64,000 nt of DNA, taken from assembly GCA_965237565.1 (NCBI GenBank), contig OZ250145.1:1-64000 (forward strand). Direction: 5' to 3'. Of the stretch, positions 44,111-53,639 are shown piece by piece (the stretch's first letter is position 1; the number at the start of each line of letters is the position of its first letter). The DNA is from JANQSP01 sp965237565. GTDB taxonomy: Bacteria > Bdellovibrionota > Bdellovibrionia > Bdellovibrionales > UBA1609. Below the pieces are notes generated by a model. That model made no database searches. It was not told where the DNA came from and saw only the letters and a list, made by a program, of their open reading frames with translations. The position numbers were made by a program, and so were the translations under genes.

Positions 44111-45160
44111 ATGTACTTGTCTGAAGAAATTGAGAAACAAATCCAAACTCTTCTGAAGAAAAAAAAATCTTCTGAACAAATTGCTACGCTTCTTTTGAAA
44201 AAAAAAATAACGAAAGAAGATCCAGATGCCTTTTTGCAAGTTTGTCGTTTTATGCACCAATCAAAGTTATATAAACTCTTATTTCAAACAGCTATCAATC
44301 GTCTTTCAAAAAAGGAAATAGTTCCTTGGGGTTTTTTAATTGAAATCTTAGATACTCACAAAATTAAAATTACAACGAAACAAAAGAATCTTTTTTTAGA
44401 AGGCATTATCAAGCAAAATCAAATTCCTTCTATGCTAACAAGTCAAAGTTGGGATCAAGAACTTCCCCAATTTGCTAAACAAAAATTAGAGCTCATTAGT
44501 CGAATAAACAAAAAGAATAATCGTCAAGTTGAAAAATTAATCAAAGATTTAGAATTCATTAAGACTTTGGGAATTTTGGAAAAAGAAGAAGAAATCTTAA
44601 AAAAATTGAGACAGCTAGATCCTGAAAATCCTGAAATTCAAGATAGATGGTTGAGTTTCAGAGAAAAAAAAGGGCGACATATTATCCAACAAAGAAAGGC
44701 CCATCTATTGACAAAAAATCCACTTCCTGCCTCTCCTTGCCCACAAGAACAAGAGCAAGCAAAAAAAATATTGAAGTTCGCTAAGGGAATTACGAAATCC
44801 AATCCAGAAAAAAGCTATGACTTTGCTTTATTATTCTCATTCATTGGATACCCTGAACTAGCTGTTCAACTTTTGAAAAATCGATTGCATTCTTTTTCCG
44901 CAGAGTGGTTCTACGTTGATGTATTGTTACAAAGTAAATTGTACTTGGATTGCCTGACCTTTACAGATATCATGGAAATGAAGTATAGTGATAACCCTGA
45001 GACAGCTTTCGCCTTGGCCTACGCTAGGGCAAAGGCCTATTATGGATTGGGGGAAAAAGAAAAAGCCAAAAACATTCTTTCTGACTTGCTGACTGTTAGA
45101 CCCAATTACCGCTTGGCTAATTTGTTGCTGGCTCAATGGAAAAAAGGAATACCGTTTTGA
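44111..45160 (+). CDS. Helical repeat protein of unknown function
   Basis: 349 residues, almost entirely helical and Lys/Glu-rich, with no signal peptide. The last 100 residues look like TPR units: ALLFSFIGYPELAVQLLKN, and AYARAKAYYGLGEKEKAKNI with DLLTVRPNYRLANLLLAQ. The N-terminal part (EEIEKQIQTLLKKKKSSEQI) may bind nucleic acid or protein. No family name. Its 3' end overlaps the start of the tamB-like gene, so the two are coupled. Confidence 0.65.
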   Translation: MYLSEEIEKQIQTLLKKKKSSEQIATLLLKKKITKEDPDAFLQVCRFMHQSKLYKLLFQTAINRLSKKEIVPWGFLIEILDTHKIKITTKQKNLFLEGIIKQNQIPSMLTSQSWDQELPQFAKQKLELISRINKKNNRQVEKLIKDLEFIKTLGILEKEEEILKKLRQLDPENPEIQDRWLSFREKKGRHIIQQRKAHLLTKNPLPASPCPQEQEQAKKILKFAKGITKSNPEKSYDFALLFSFIGYPELAVQLLKNRLHSFSAEWFYVDVLLQSKLYLDCLTFTDIMEMKYSDNPETAFALAYARAKAYYGLGEKEKAKNILSDLLTVRPNYRLANLLLAQWKKGIPF

Positions 45161-48100
45161 ATTATCGAAAAGCAATCAAATGGATTTCAACCGTCTTGGT
45201 CATTGCTGTTGCTACTGCTTTCATCATAAAAGCAGGTAAATGGTATAAAAAGGGACAAGAAATTGCCCAAGCATTTATTATCCAAAAGATCAAAGAACAA
45301 GAAAAGAAATTGGGCCTTCGAACAGAGTGGGAAAAATTATCGGTCTCTTTTATCCCAATAAAAGTCTCTGTAGAAAAAGCAAAGATTCAATTCTTGAGAT
45401 CATCCGTTTTTTACAAACCAATTGAGGTAGAAAAACTTAGCATCTCACCGGCTTATTGGACTCTTTTTCAAAAACGTCATCTATCCGCGAAAATTACCCT
45501 TACGAAACCAAATATTAAAATACAAATGATAACTGAGGAAATAAAAAATAAACAATGGAATATAAAACAGTACTTTTCACCAAATTTTTTAAAAAAAGTT
45601 CCTATTATTTATCTGCAACTTAAAAACGCTTCCCTGTCATTGAAAAAACAAGAGATCCTACTATCCACCCCATCGCTAAATACGAGTGTTCACATTAATC
45701 CCTTACGAATGAAATTAAACATTGAAGCTTCTGATCTAAAAATCAGTCAGCGACCACATTTCTCATTTTTTTTATCTCTCACTGTAAAAAGAAAATCTAT
45801 ACATCTAAATAAATTCAAAATTAAAAATAAAACATCTTGGTTGGATTCATATGGAGCTCTTCAAATAATTTTCGAGAAGGGGAAAATTCGATTTGCCAAA
45901 TTTTCAACAAAAGCATCCTTTCATTCAAAAGATTTAAATGCGATTGTACAACTCATAGATTCTCAATTTCAGTCTCCCTATTCTGGCCGATTGAAGTTCC
46001 AGACAGATTTACAATATAGTCCATCTTCTTTTTTGACAGGAAATTTTGATCTATCAACCGAGCAATTAAGAATAAAAGACATTTTTCTATCTCGTATAGA
46101 AACCAAGGGATTTATCAAAAACAAAAATATTCATTTGAATAAAGCAAGGATTCACAGTGGTAAAAAATGGACTGCTCGCTTGGAACAATCAAAATGGAGT
46201 TTAGAAAAACCCTATGCTTTTCAAACACAAGTTTCTATAAAAGATAGCCAATTAAACGATCTTTTTAAAGATTTTGATCTAGCAGATGTTCCTGTATTTT
46301 CTAAAATCAATGCAGTCGCAACTTGCAAAGGCCAATGGTTAGACAGCTTTTCCTTTGACTGCGAAGGGATCACAAAATTTAACAATGCCCGGGTTCAAGA
46401 AGATCCTGAGACTATCATCTTAAAATTGCCTTATTTGGAAGCAAAAAATCAATTTCGTTTGTCAAATGGAGTTTTCACTACAAATTTGACAGCTAGCTTG
46501 AGTCCTGATTCTTCCTTCCAATTTGAAAGCAAATTGAATGAAAAGGAAGAATTTACTGCCAACTATGATGGAAAGATAAAATTTTCCGATATAGATGACT
46601 TGCTTGATCTGTCTCCGAAGGGAACCCTTTATGTAACAGATGGAAGGATTCAAGCTCATGAAGACAAATTAAGGATTCACTCTCAATTGAAAGTGGACGA
46701 TCTAGTCTTAGACCAATTCCGTTTGGGAAAAGTGGAAACAAAATTGGTTTACACAGAAAATGGCCTTTTGAAATTCAACAATATCAAGGGAAGCTTTAAA
46801 AAATCCCAGTACAGAGGCAGTATCGGTATTGACCTCTTCAAGGAACAATTAAAGGCTTTTGTCCGCTCTCGTTTTCTTAGGCTGGATGATGTAAAAACCA
46901 GTCTGGCAAATCGTATCCATCTTCCATTCAGTATACGCGGAGAGGGATCCCTAACAGCAAAAGTAAGTGGCCCCCTTTCTCCTCGTGATATGGATTACAC
47001 AATTCAATCTCAATTTTCAAAAGTCAGATGGGCTGGAGAATTTTTTGACAACGCAGTAATCCAAATCGAAGCCAAAAAAGGACATATCAAAACAAATCAA
47101 GTGGAGTTTATAAAAAATGCAGGAAAAATAGTGGTGGAGGGCCAAGTAAGCCCAAGAGGGAAGCTAAATGCACAAATCATTGGATCAAATGTTCAATTGC
47201 AGGAAATCGATAATATCACAGAACAAATGGAATTAGATATCGCCGGAACTGCCAATTTTGAAATAAATCTCACTGGCGATTTTTTTAATCCCCTAAGCGT
47301 GGCGCATATACGATTAACAAATACTTCCCTTAGAGGCCATTCTATCAAAAACTCAGATTTCTCTGTCAGATTAAAACAGACACAACTGGAAGCAACTGGA
47401 TCTATAGCCAAAAAAGTAAATTTACAAAAATTTATCTTCCCCTATGAAAAAGATAAATTTGTCACCGTTCAGGCAACTACCAATGACCTAGACTTGAGGG
47501 AAATCTTTTTTCATAAAGACGATGCAAATAATTTGTACAATCAGTTCCGTTCAAATATTCACGGTGAATTAAAGCTCTCCTACAAGAAGGATCACTTCAA
47601 ACAAACTGTCACAGGCGATCTAAAAATAGACCAAATGACCATTCAAACCTACTCTCATCAACTAAAAAATCAATTACCTATTTCTATTCAATTCAAAAAT
47701 GGAAATATTAAAATGGATCCCATTTCCCTAGAGTCTGCTCAGCAAAACATTCATCTGTCTCAAAATTGGGATGGGAAAATTACGGTCAGCGGAAAAACAC
47801 AGCTTGAATTTTTCATCTTTTTATTTCCCTTTATGCGAATTTTCGAAGGAAATTTGGAAGCGAAATTAAATCTCTCTCCAAAACTTTTTGATTTGCAACC
47901 GAAAGGATGGATTCGACTTAGAAAGGGAGCCATTCAATTTGACACTGATATAGATCCCTTTGAAGAAACCTCCGCTGTCGTCCGACTGAAAAAAGACCAC
48001 CTAGTCATTGAATCCCTTTATACAAAAATGGGCGAAGGGGATTTGGAAATCAAAGGAAGTGTTGCTTTCAAAGATCCGTCATTCACTCCAGTGAATTTGG

Positions 48101-49176
48101 TAGGCTCATTTAACCAAATTCACTTTCATTCCATAAAAGAAATGTACGTGAAGGGATCTGGAACTATCACATTGAAGGGTCGGTCCTTTCCTTATGTTCT
48201 TGGCATGTCTGCAAATATAGAAAATGCATTGATAGAAAAAGAGTTCATCACCACGGATGATATAAGAACAATAAAAGCCAGTTCCTTTCTCCCTCAAAAA
48301 TCAGAAGAGATATTTGAACCCATCAAGTTGGATTTGAATTTGAATTTTAAAAATTCAGTCCGAATTGAAAACTCCATGATGCAGGCCCGTATGAATGGAA
48401 AAATTCGAATAACGAATTACCCTTCCACTCCTTTTCTCTACGGTGATTTAACTGCAAAGCCTGGCGGAAAAATTATTTTTAGAGAACACGATTTCAAAAT
48501 TTTGTCTTCTAAAATTACCTACTCCAACACGGATCCTTCCAATCCTCTCATTGATCTAAGAGCACAAACAGACATACAAGAACAAAATACCGGTAACGGT
48601 GATTTTGTTAACGAATACCAGGTTCTTCTTAGAGTGAAAGGCCGAGGAAAGGCTCCTGTTTTTATCCTTACTAGCACTCCCTCCCTAAGTGAAAATGAAA
48701 TTGTCTCTTTATTGACATTTGGAACAAAGTCCATCGCTCCTGAACCATCAACCACCATTACCAACATAGCAAAATATTCATACTATCAAATAGGATCGGC
48801 ATTGTTCCAAAAAGCTATCGGAAAAGAACTCACTCAATTGGGAGTAGATCAATTTTTAATTGTCCCCTACATGGATACCAAAAAACACTCCACTTCTACA
48901 AAGGTAATACTACGAAAGAAGATACTGGACCGATTAAACGTTTCTGCCAGCCGAACTCTATTGGACAGTAACCCCGAGACAAACGTAAAAGCTGAGTTTA
49001 AAGTCAGTAACCATATCTCTGTTGTTGGATCTTGGAAAAATGAAGAGTTGACAGGAGTGAAAGAAACTCCGGATGGAGACATCAGTACTTTAAATAATCA
49101 AGCATCTGCATTGAAAACCGCTCTAGGATTTGATAATATTATAGGAATTGATTTGGAGTATCAAATTGATTTTTAA
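45136..49176 (+). CDS. TamB/AsmA-like inner-membrane bridge protein
   Basis: 1,346 residues. One N-terminal membrane helix (KWISTVLVIAVATAFIIKAG) is followed by more than 1,000 residues of beta-strand repeats of the AsmA/TamB type. The C-terminal 300 residues match the DUF490/TamB signature: ARMNGKIRITNYPSTPFLYG and LTAKPGGKIIFREHDF, then LTSTPSLSENEIVSLLTFG. TamB-type proteins span the periplasm and are now thought to carry phospholipids to, or assist assembly of, the outer membrane. The Omp85 gene directly downstream is the expected TamA partner. The ATG at 45136 and a TTG at 45157 (overlapping the previous stop as TTGA) are both possible starts. Confidence 0.85.
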   Translation: MEKRNTVLNYRKAIKWISTVLVIAVATAFIIKAGKWYKKGQEIAQAFIIQKIKEQEKKLGLRTEWEKLSVSFIPIKVSVEKAKIQFLRSSVFYKPIEVEKLSISPAYWTLFQKRHLSAKITLTKPNIKIQMITEEIKNKQWNIKQYFSPNFLKKVPIIYLQLKNASLSLKKQEILLSTPSLNTSVHINPLRMKLNIEASDLKISQRPHFSFFLSLTVKRKSIHLNKFKIKNKTSWLDSYGALQIIFEKGKIRFAKFSTKASFHSKDLNAIVQLIDSQFQSPYSGRLKFQTDLQYSPSSFLTGNFDLSTEQLRIKDIFLSRIETKGFIKNKNIHLNKARIHSGKKWTARLEQSKWSLEKPYAFQTQVSIKDSQLNDLFKDFDLADVPVFSKINAVATCKGQWLDSFSFDCEGITKFNNARVQEDPETIILKLPYLEAKNQFRLSNGVFTTNLTASLSPDSSFQFESKLNEKEEFTANYDGKIKFSDIDDLLDLSPKGTLYVTDGRIQAHEDKLRIHSQLKVDDLVLDQFRLGKVETKLVYTENGLLKFNNIKGSFKKSQYRGSIGIDLFKEQLKAFVRSRFLRLDDVKTSLANRIHLPFSIRGEGSLTAKVSGPLSPRDMDYTIQSQFSKVRWAGEFFDNAVIQIEAKKGHIKTNQVEFIKNAGKIVVEGQVSPRGKLNAQIIGSNVQLQEIDNITEQMELDIAGTANFEINLTGDFFNPLSVAHIRLTNTSLRGHSIKNSDFSVRLKQTQLEATGSIAKKVNLQKFIFPYEKDKFVTVQATTNDLDLREIFFHKDDANNLYNQFRSNIHGELKLSYKKDHFKQTVTGDLKIDQMTIQTYSHQLKNQLPISIQFKNGNIKMDPISLESAQQNIHLSQNWDGKITVSGKTQLEFFIFLFPFMRIFEGNLEAKLNLSPKLFDLQPKGWIRLRKGAIQFDTDIDPFEETSAVVRLKKDHLVIESLYTKMGEGDLEIKGSVAFKDPSFTPVNLVGSFNQIHFHSIKEMYVKGSGTITLKGRSFPYVLGMSANIENALIEKEFITTDDIRTIKASSFLPQKSEEIFEPIKLDLNLNFKNSVRIENSMMQARMNGKIRITNYPSTPFLYGDLTAKPGGKIIFREHDFKILSSKITYSNTDPSNPLIDLRAQTDIQEQNTGNGDFVNEYQVLLRVKGRGKAPVFILTSTPSLSENEIVSLLTFGTKSIAPEPSTTITNIAKYSYYQIGSALFQKAIGKELTQLGVDQFLIVPYMDTKKHSTSTKVILRKKILDRLNVSASRTLLDSNPETNVKAEFKVSNHISVVGSWKNEELTGVKETPDGDISTLNNQASALKTALGFDNIIGIDLEYQIDF

Positions 49177-51664
49177 AAAAAAAAATATAATTTTGATCTT
49201 TTTCCTATTTTTTCAAATTCATTTTACTCTAGCACAAGCCAATGCTGGAAAAATCAATGCAAACAAAGCAATTGAGCTAAAAACGATACCCCATGCGACA
49301 CCAATCAAAGAGGCAATCAAACAAACAAACTTAATCATATCCTCTATAAACATTGAAACAAAAAATCAAAAACTAAAATCTTCCTTAGAATTTCGACTAT
49401 ACAAATATAGAAACAAGAAATTTTCACAACATCTGCAAGAAGTAATCCAAAATAAAATTATTTCTTTTTTAATTGCAGAAAAGATCTTCAATCCAAAATG
49501 GAAAGATCCTATTTTCAAAATTGAAAAAAATAATTTGTCTATCTCATACAAAATCAGTGAACCTTATCATTACATTTTTCTATTAAAGGGAAATAAACTC
49601 TTCAAATCACATCAGTTGCTATCAAAAAGAATATACAATCTGCTATTCAACAACAACCAACCTCTGCGAAAGATTTTATTCCATATTAGAGAATCCTATT
49701 TAAAAAGAGGTTATTCCTCCATCCAGGTAAAGAATAAATTAAAAATAGAAGAAGCTGCTTTTAAAAAAAAATTCTACATAAGTATTAATGAGGGAAATAT
49801 CACAAAAATTAGAGGAATCAAGGTTTCCGGAAATTTCTCAAAATCGAAAACCTATTATATTGATTTTATTAAGGATCACAGCGGACCACTAATACACAAT
49901 AGATTATTTTACAAAAAAGATATTGAAATGGGATTCCAAAATTTACACAACTCTATGAGAAATGAAGGCTACCTGAAAGCCAAGGTGCACCCGCAAATTG
50001 TTAAGGTTGGAACGAATGGCATCATCATAGATATTGTCTTGAATGAAGGTCCTTTAACAGTAGTTGAAAAAATAAATTTTAAGGGAAACCAATACTTCTC
50101 AAATAAAGAATTGATGGACTGGATGAGTCTCAAGCTGGGCAAAGCTTTGAACATCAATCAATTGGAACAAGATATACAGAATATTATAGCAAAGTACGAA
50201 ATGTCCGGATTCATTGATGTGACTTTGAGAAACAAGGATAAGCTGGTTACATACAATTCCAATCAGGAGACAGCTCAGCTGAATTTTGATATTGTCGAAA
50301 ACGCACGAGCCAGTATTGCAGGTATCTTTGTAAAAGGAAATCATCGTACGAAAGAAAGTTTTATACTAAAAAATCTCCCATTGAAAAAGGGAGATATCTT
50401 AACGCCAGAAAATATTAATCTTTCGTTCAAGCAACTCAGAAGCTTGGGAATTTTTTCCACCATTAATATCTTGGTCCAAGAAAATAATAAAGATCCAAGT
50501 AACAAAAATGTAATCATCCAAGTAGAAGAAGATAAATCTAGAACGGTTCGAGTTGCAGTGGGTGTCAACACGGAAAGAACTCTAACTACCAGAGGTCTAA
50601 TTGAATTTTCTAATAGGAATATAGGAGGAACTGGGCGACAACTGTTCTCACAAGCGAAGCTTCAATCAAATATCTCTCGTTATGTCGGTCTAGATTCCAA
50701 AGCTCCCCAATATCTGGAACGCCAAATTTCCACGATTTACACTGAACCATTTTTATTTGGTTCAGATTTAAACGGTCAAATACAATTCTCTGATTCTTAT
50801 GAAATATTTTCCCATTATAGAACAAAACAAACAGATTTTACGAATATTGTAAACGCAACACAAGTGAATCTTATTTTGCAAACCAAACTCAACCTGAACA
50901 CCCAGCTTCGTTGGACTGTATTGGGATGGGAGGGAAGAAAAGAATTTGAGAAAAATGACTTGTGTAAAAAATCAAATATTACAAATAGCCCCTCATTCAA
51001 TTGTGCGGATAGTTTGCTCAGGATTGCAAACACCGATCTCTCTCTAAGCATTGATAAAAGAAATAACATTATATCCACTTCTCAGGGATTTCTATCCCAA
51101 GCTTCCATAGAGTATTCAGGGCCTTTTTACATTATTCAGTCGTCAGAAAATATCTCGTTCATTAAATCGGAATTGAAACATTTTGATTTTCAACCTCTCT
51201 CGAATGAGTGGGTGCTAGTTAATAGTACACAGTTGGGGTGGATTGCTAATATCAATCCCCGAAAAAACAGTGGGATTCCAGTCAGTCGTTCTTTTATATT
51301 AGGAGGAACGAACTCTTTGAGAGGATTTGACGGCCTTATCGATGGAGACAGAGTGCCTGAAAAAAAAGAACTGCCTATCCAAAGTGCCAACGAGTTGATT
51401 GTGACTCGCTATTCTTTTTATGCTTTATTAAAAACAGAATTACGTTTTCCAATTACAAAAAACTTAAACGGTGCTGTGTTTTATGATGTTGGCTTAGTGA
51501 CCATTGCTGAAAAAGATTTTGAACAACCTTATAGACAATCGGCTGGTTTTGGCATAATGTACAAAACACCATTGGGTTTCCTTTCAGGATATATGGCATT
51601 CAAACTGAATCCGAAGGAGGGTGAATTAATCTTTCTCCCACATTTGTCTTTTGGAAATTTTTAA
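49166..51664 (+). CDS. Omp85-family outer membrane protein, TamA/BamA-like
   Basis: About 832 residues. I start at the TTG at 49166, which has GGAG 7 bases upstream; the frame is open from 49148. A signal peptide ends near FTLAQA. Several POTRA domains follow (ITKIRGIKVSGNFSKSKTYY, LTVVEKINFKGNQYFSNKEL, ASIAGIFVKGNHRTKESFIL). A 16-strand barrel follows, with the lid-lock loop motif GGTNSLRGFDG. Omp85 proteins insert beta-barrel proteins in the outer membrane. Because it follows a tamB-like gene, TamA is more likely than BamA, but sequence alone does not settle this. Confidence 0.88.
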   Translation: MIFKKKNIILIFFLFFQIHFTLAQANAGKINANKAIELKTIPHATPIKEAIKQTNLIISSINIETKNQKLKSSLEFRLYKYRNKKFSQHLQEVIQNKIISFLIAEKIFNPKWKDPIFKIEKNNLSISYKISEPYHYIFLLKGNKLFKSHQLLSKRIYNLLFNNNQPLRKILFHIRESYLKRGYSSIQVKNKLKIEEAAFKKKFYISINEGNITKIRGIKVSGNFSKSKTYYIDFIKDHSGPLIHNRLFYKKDIEMGFQNLHNSMRNEGYLKAKVHPQIVKVGTNGIIIDIVLNEGPLTVVEKINFKGNQYFSNKELMDWMSLKLGKALNINQLEQDIQNIIAKYEMSGFIDVTLRNKDKLVTYNSNQETAQLNFDIVENARASIAGIFVKGNHRTKESFILKNLPLKKGDILTPENINLSFKQLRSLGIFSTINILVQENNKDPSNKNVIIQVEEDKSRTVRVAVGVNTERTLTTRGLIEFSNRNIGGTGRQLFSQAKLQSNISRYVGLDSKAPQYLERQISTIYTEPFLFGSDLNGQIQFSDSYEIFSHYRTKQTDFTNIVNATQVNLILQTKLNLNTQLRWTVLGWEGRKEFEKNDLCKKSNITNSPSFNCADSLLRIANTDLSLSIDKRNNIISTSQGFLSQASIEYSGPFYIIQSSENISFIKSELKHFDFQPLSNEWVLVNSTQLGWIANINPRKNSGIPVSRSFILGGTNSLRGFDGLIDGDRVPEKKELPIQSANELIVTRYSFYALLKTELRFPITKNLNGAVFYDVGLVTIAEKDFEQPYRQSAGFGIMYKTPLGFLSGYMAFKLNPKEGELIFLPHLSFGNF

Positions 51665-52345
51665 ATGAATGATTACAATTTGGTTCTGCTTCGTCATGGA
51701 CAAAGCCAGTGGAATCTAGAAAATCGTTTCACAGGTTGGAGGGATATTGATCTAAGTGAAAAAGGGAAACAAGAAGTTCACCACTCCGCTCAACTGTTAA
51801 AAAAGATGAATTTCCAATTCGAACTAGCTCTCACCTCTTTTTTGAAACGAGCCATCCGAAGCTTGTGGATTGTCTTAGATGAATTAGATCAAATGTGGAT
51901 TCCAGTAATGAAATCATGGAGACTCAATGAACGGCATTATGGACAATTAACAGGGCTCAACAAAAAAGACATGTCTAATAAATATGGAGCCCGACAGGTC
52001 AGCCTTTGGAGAAGAGCCTATAGGGAAATGCCTCCACCAATGGAAATGCCTCCTAGGAGAGAATTTCGGTACAAAGATCTTTTTCAAGTTCCACTGAGTG
52101 AATCTTTAGAACAAACCAAAAATAGAGTCTTGCCTTTTTGGCTGAAAACCGCCGTACCCGTATTAAAAGAAAGAAAAAAAATATTGATTGTGGCACATGG
52201 GAATTCCCTAAGAAGTTTGATTATGCACATTGAGAATATGGATAATAAAAACATCATGAAGGTGGAAGTTCCTACAGGGATTCCTATTGCTTACTCACTT
52301 TCTGAAAAAACTTTAGAGTTTAAGAATAAAAAAATAATTAAATAA
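51665..52345 (+). CDS. gpmA: 2,3-bisphosphoglycerate-dependent phosphoglycerate mutase
   Basis: 226 residues. It interconverts 3- and 2-phosphoglycerate in glycolysis. The catalytic His is in VLLRHGQSQWNLENRFTGW, the acid in RLNERHYGQLTGLNK, and the second His in ILIVAHGNSLRSLIMH. The middle insertion of the dPGM subfamily is present (RREFRYKDLFQVPLSESLEQ). It begins on the base after the Omp85 stop codon, so it is almost certainly in the same transcript. Confidence 0.93.
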   Translation: MNDYNLVLLRHGQSQWNLENRFTGWRDIDLSEKGKQEVHHSAQLLKKMNFQFELALTSFLKRAIRSLWIVLDELDQMWIPVMKSWRLNERHYGQLTGLNKKDMSNKYGARQVSLWRRAYREMPPPMEMPPRREFRYKDLFQVPLSESLEQTKNRVLPFWLKTAVPVLKERKKILIVAHGNSLRSLIMHIENMDNKNIMKVEVPTGIPIAYSLSEKTLEFKNKKIIK

Positions 52346-52406
52346 CCATCTGAATTGGCTTTTAAAACTTTGGCTACGAAGCAAATTTGGGCTATCATTT
52401 GAGCCT

Positions 52407-53639
52407 ATGCCATATATCGAAAAAATAGCGACGGAAAAAGCTCACCGAATCAATAGCACTCCTTCCATCTACGGCACTTTTGCTGAGATTGGTGCGGGAC
52501 AAGAAGTGGTCAATCATTTTTTTAAAGCAGGAAGAGCCTCTCAAACCGTGGCCAAGAGTATGTCTGCCTATGATATGACCTTTAGTGACCAAATTTATGG
52601 AAAAGCTGGACAATATGTATCTGAAAATCGGCTCTTCAAAATGTTGGATCACGAATACTCCCTCTTACAAAAAAGATTAGAAAAAGAAAGAGGGCTCAGC
52701 ACGCGTTTTTTTGCTTTTGCTGACACAGTAGTGGCAACCAGTAGCACAGGAAGGAATTCACATGACTCTTATCACCACGGCTGGATGGGTATTCGCTTTC
52801 AATCCCAAACGAAAACTCCCTACAATGAAATGATTTTACATGTGAAATTGCTGGATAGAACAAGGCTTCAACAATATGAAGTTTTGGGTATTCTAGGTGT
52901 GAATCTTATTTATTCAGCATTTTACAGCAGGAAAGATCACAAAAGCATTATCAAATCTCTATTTGATAATTTTGAAGCCACTCGTGTGAACATTGATGTA
53001 CTTCGTTGTTCGGGAAAGGTTTTCAAAAACCTTGATCACCAACGACTCAACTTGGAACTGATTCACCAAAATCTCACACAGGCCCTACTATTTAGACCCA
53101 ACAAAAACAATATCCTCTCTGCCAATATTTTGTATGGCAACAATGTGTTGATTCAGCAATACGAAGAGAACGAGATACCCAGAAAAATGAGATCGAAAAG
53201 AAGCAAACTCGCACTTTCTTATATAAAAAAGCAAATAAAAATAAAAAAAGAACCTATTTTGTTGACCAACTTACCAACTAAAATTTTAAAAAACAAAAAT
53301 GTGAAACATTTTTTAACGAAACACTTTCATAGTGCAAAAATGAAAAAAAACGAATATATTTTAATATCTAACTTTCATAAATTATATGAACTAAAAGAAT
53401 TTGTTAGGCAATTAACCCAGCAACACATTTTTATTTTTGTAAGTTCTCAAAAATTGGTGAAATTGTTTGATAAGAAATTTTATAAAAAATCGCCAGAAGA
53501 TGTATTGGAATTTTTTAGCCGCCTTTGTGATAGAAAAACCATTCTCATGACTCTGGAAAATGATAAGTTAAAAAAATCCAAACTTTTTTTTTCTCTCAAG
53601 AAACATCTCATCGAAAATAAAAAACTGATTCAACTCTAA
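52407..53639 (+). CDS. Conserved protein of unknown function
   Basis: 410 residues. The N-terminal region looks strongly conserved in style: STPSIYGTFAEIGAGQEVVN, then FFKAGRASQTVAKSMSAYDM and TFSDQIYGKAGQYVSENRL. I recall similar proteins in many bacteria under unreliable names, with no proven activity. The chain has no signal peptide or long hydrophobic helix. The final 130 residues are Lys-rich (KLALSYIKKQIKIKKEPILL). It converges on ftsZ with a 4-base overlap of the two stops. Confidence 0.65.
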   Translation: MPYIEKIATEKAHRINSTPSIYGTFAEIGAGQEVVNHFFKAGRASQTVAKSMSAYDMTFSDQIYGKAGQYVSENRLFKMLDHEYSLLQKRLEKERGLSTRFFAFADTVVATSSTGRNSHDSYHHGWMGIRFQSQTKTPYNEMILHVKLLDRTRLQQYEVLGILGVNLIYSAFYSRKDHKSIIKSLFDNFEATRVNIDVLRCSGKVFKNLDHQRLNLELIHQNLTQALLFRPNKNNILSANILYGNNVLIQQYEENEIPRKMRSKRSKLALSYIKKQIKIKKEPILLTNLPTKILKNKNVKHFLTKHFHSAKMKKNEYILISNFHKLYELKEFVRQLTQQHIFIFVSSQKLVKLFDKKFYKKSPEDVLEFFSRLCDRKTILMTLENDKLKKSKLFFSLKKHLIENKKLIQL

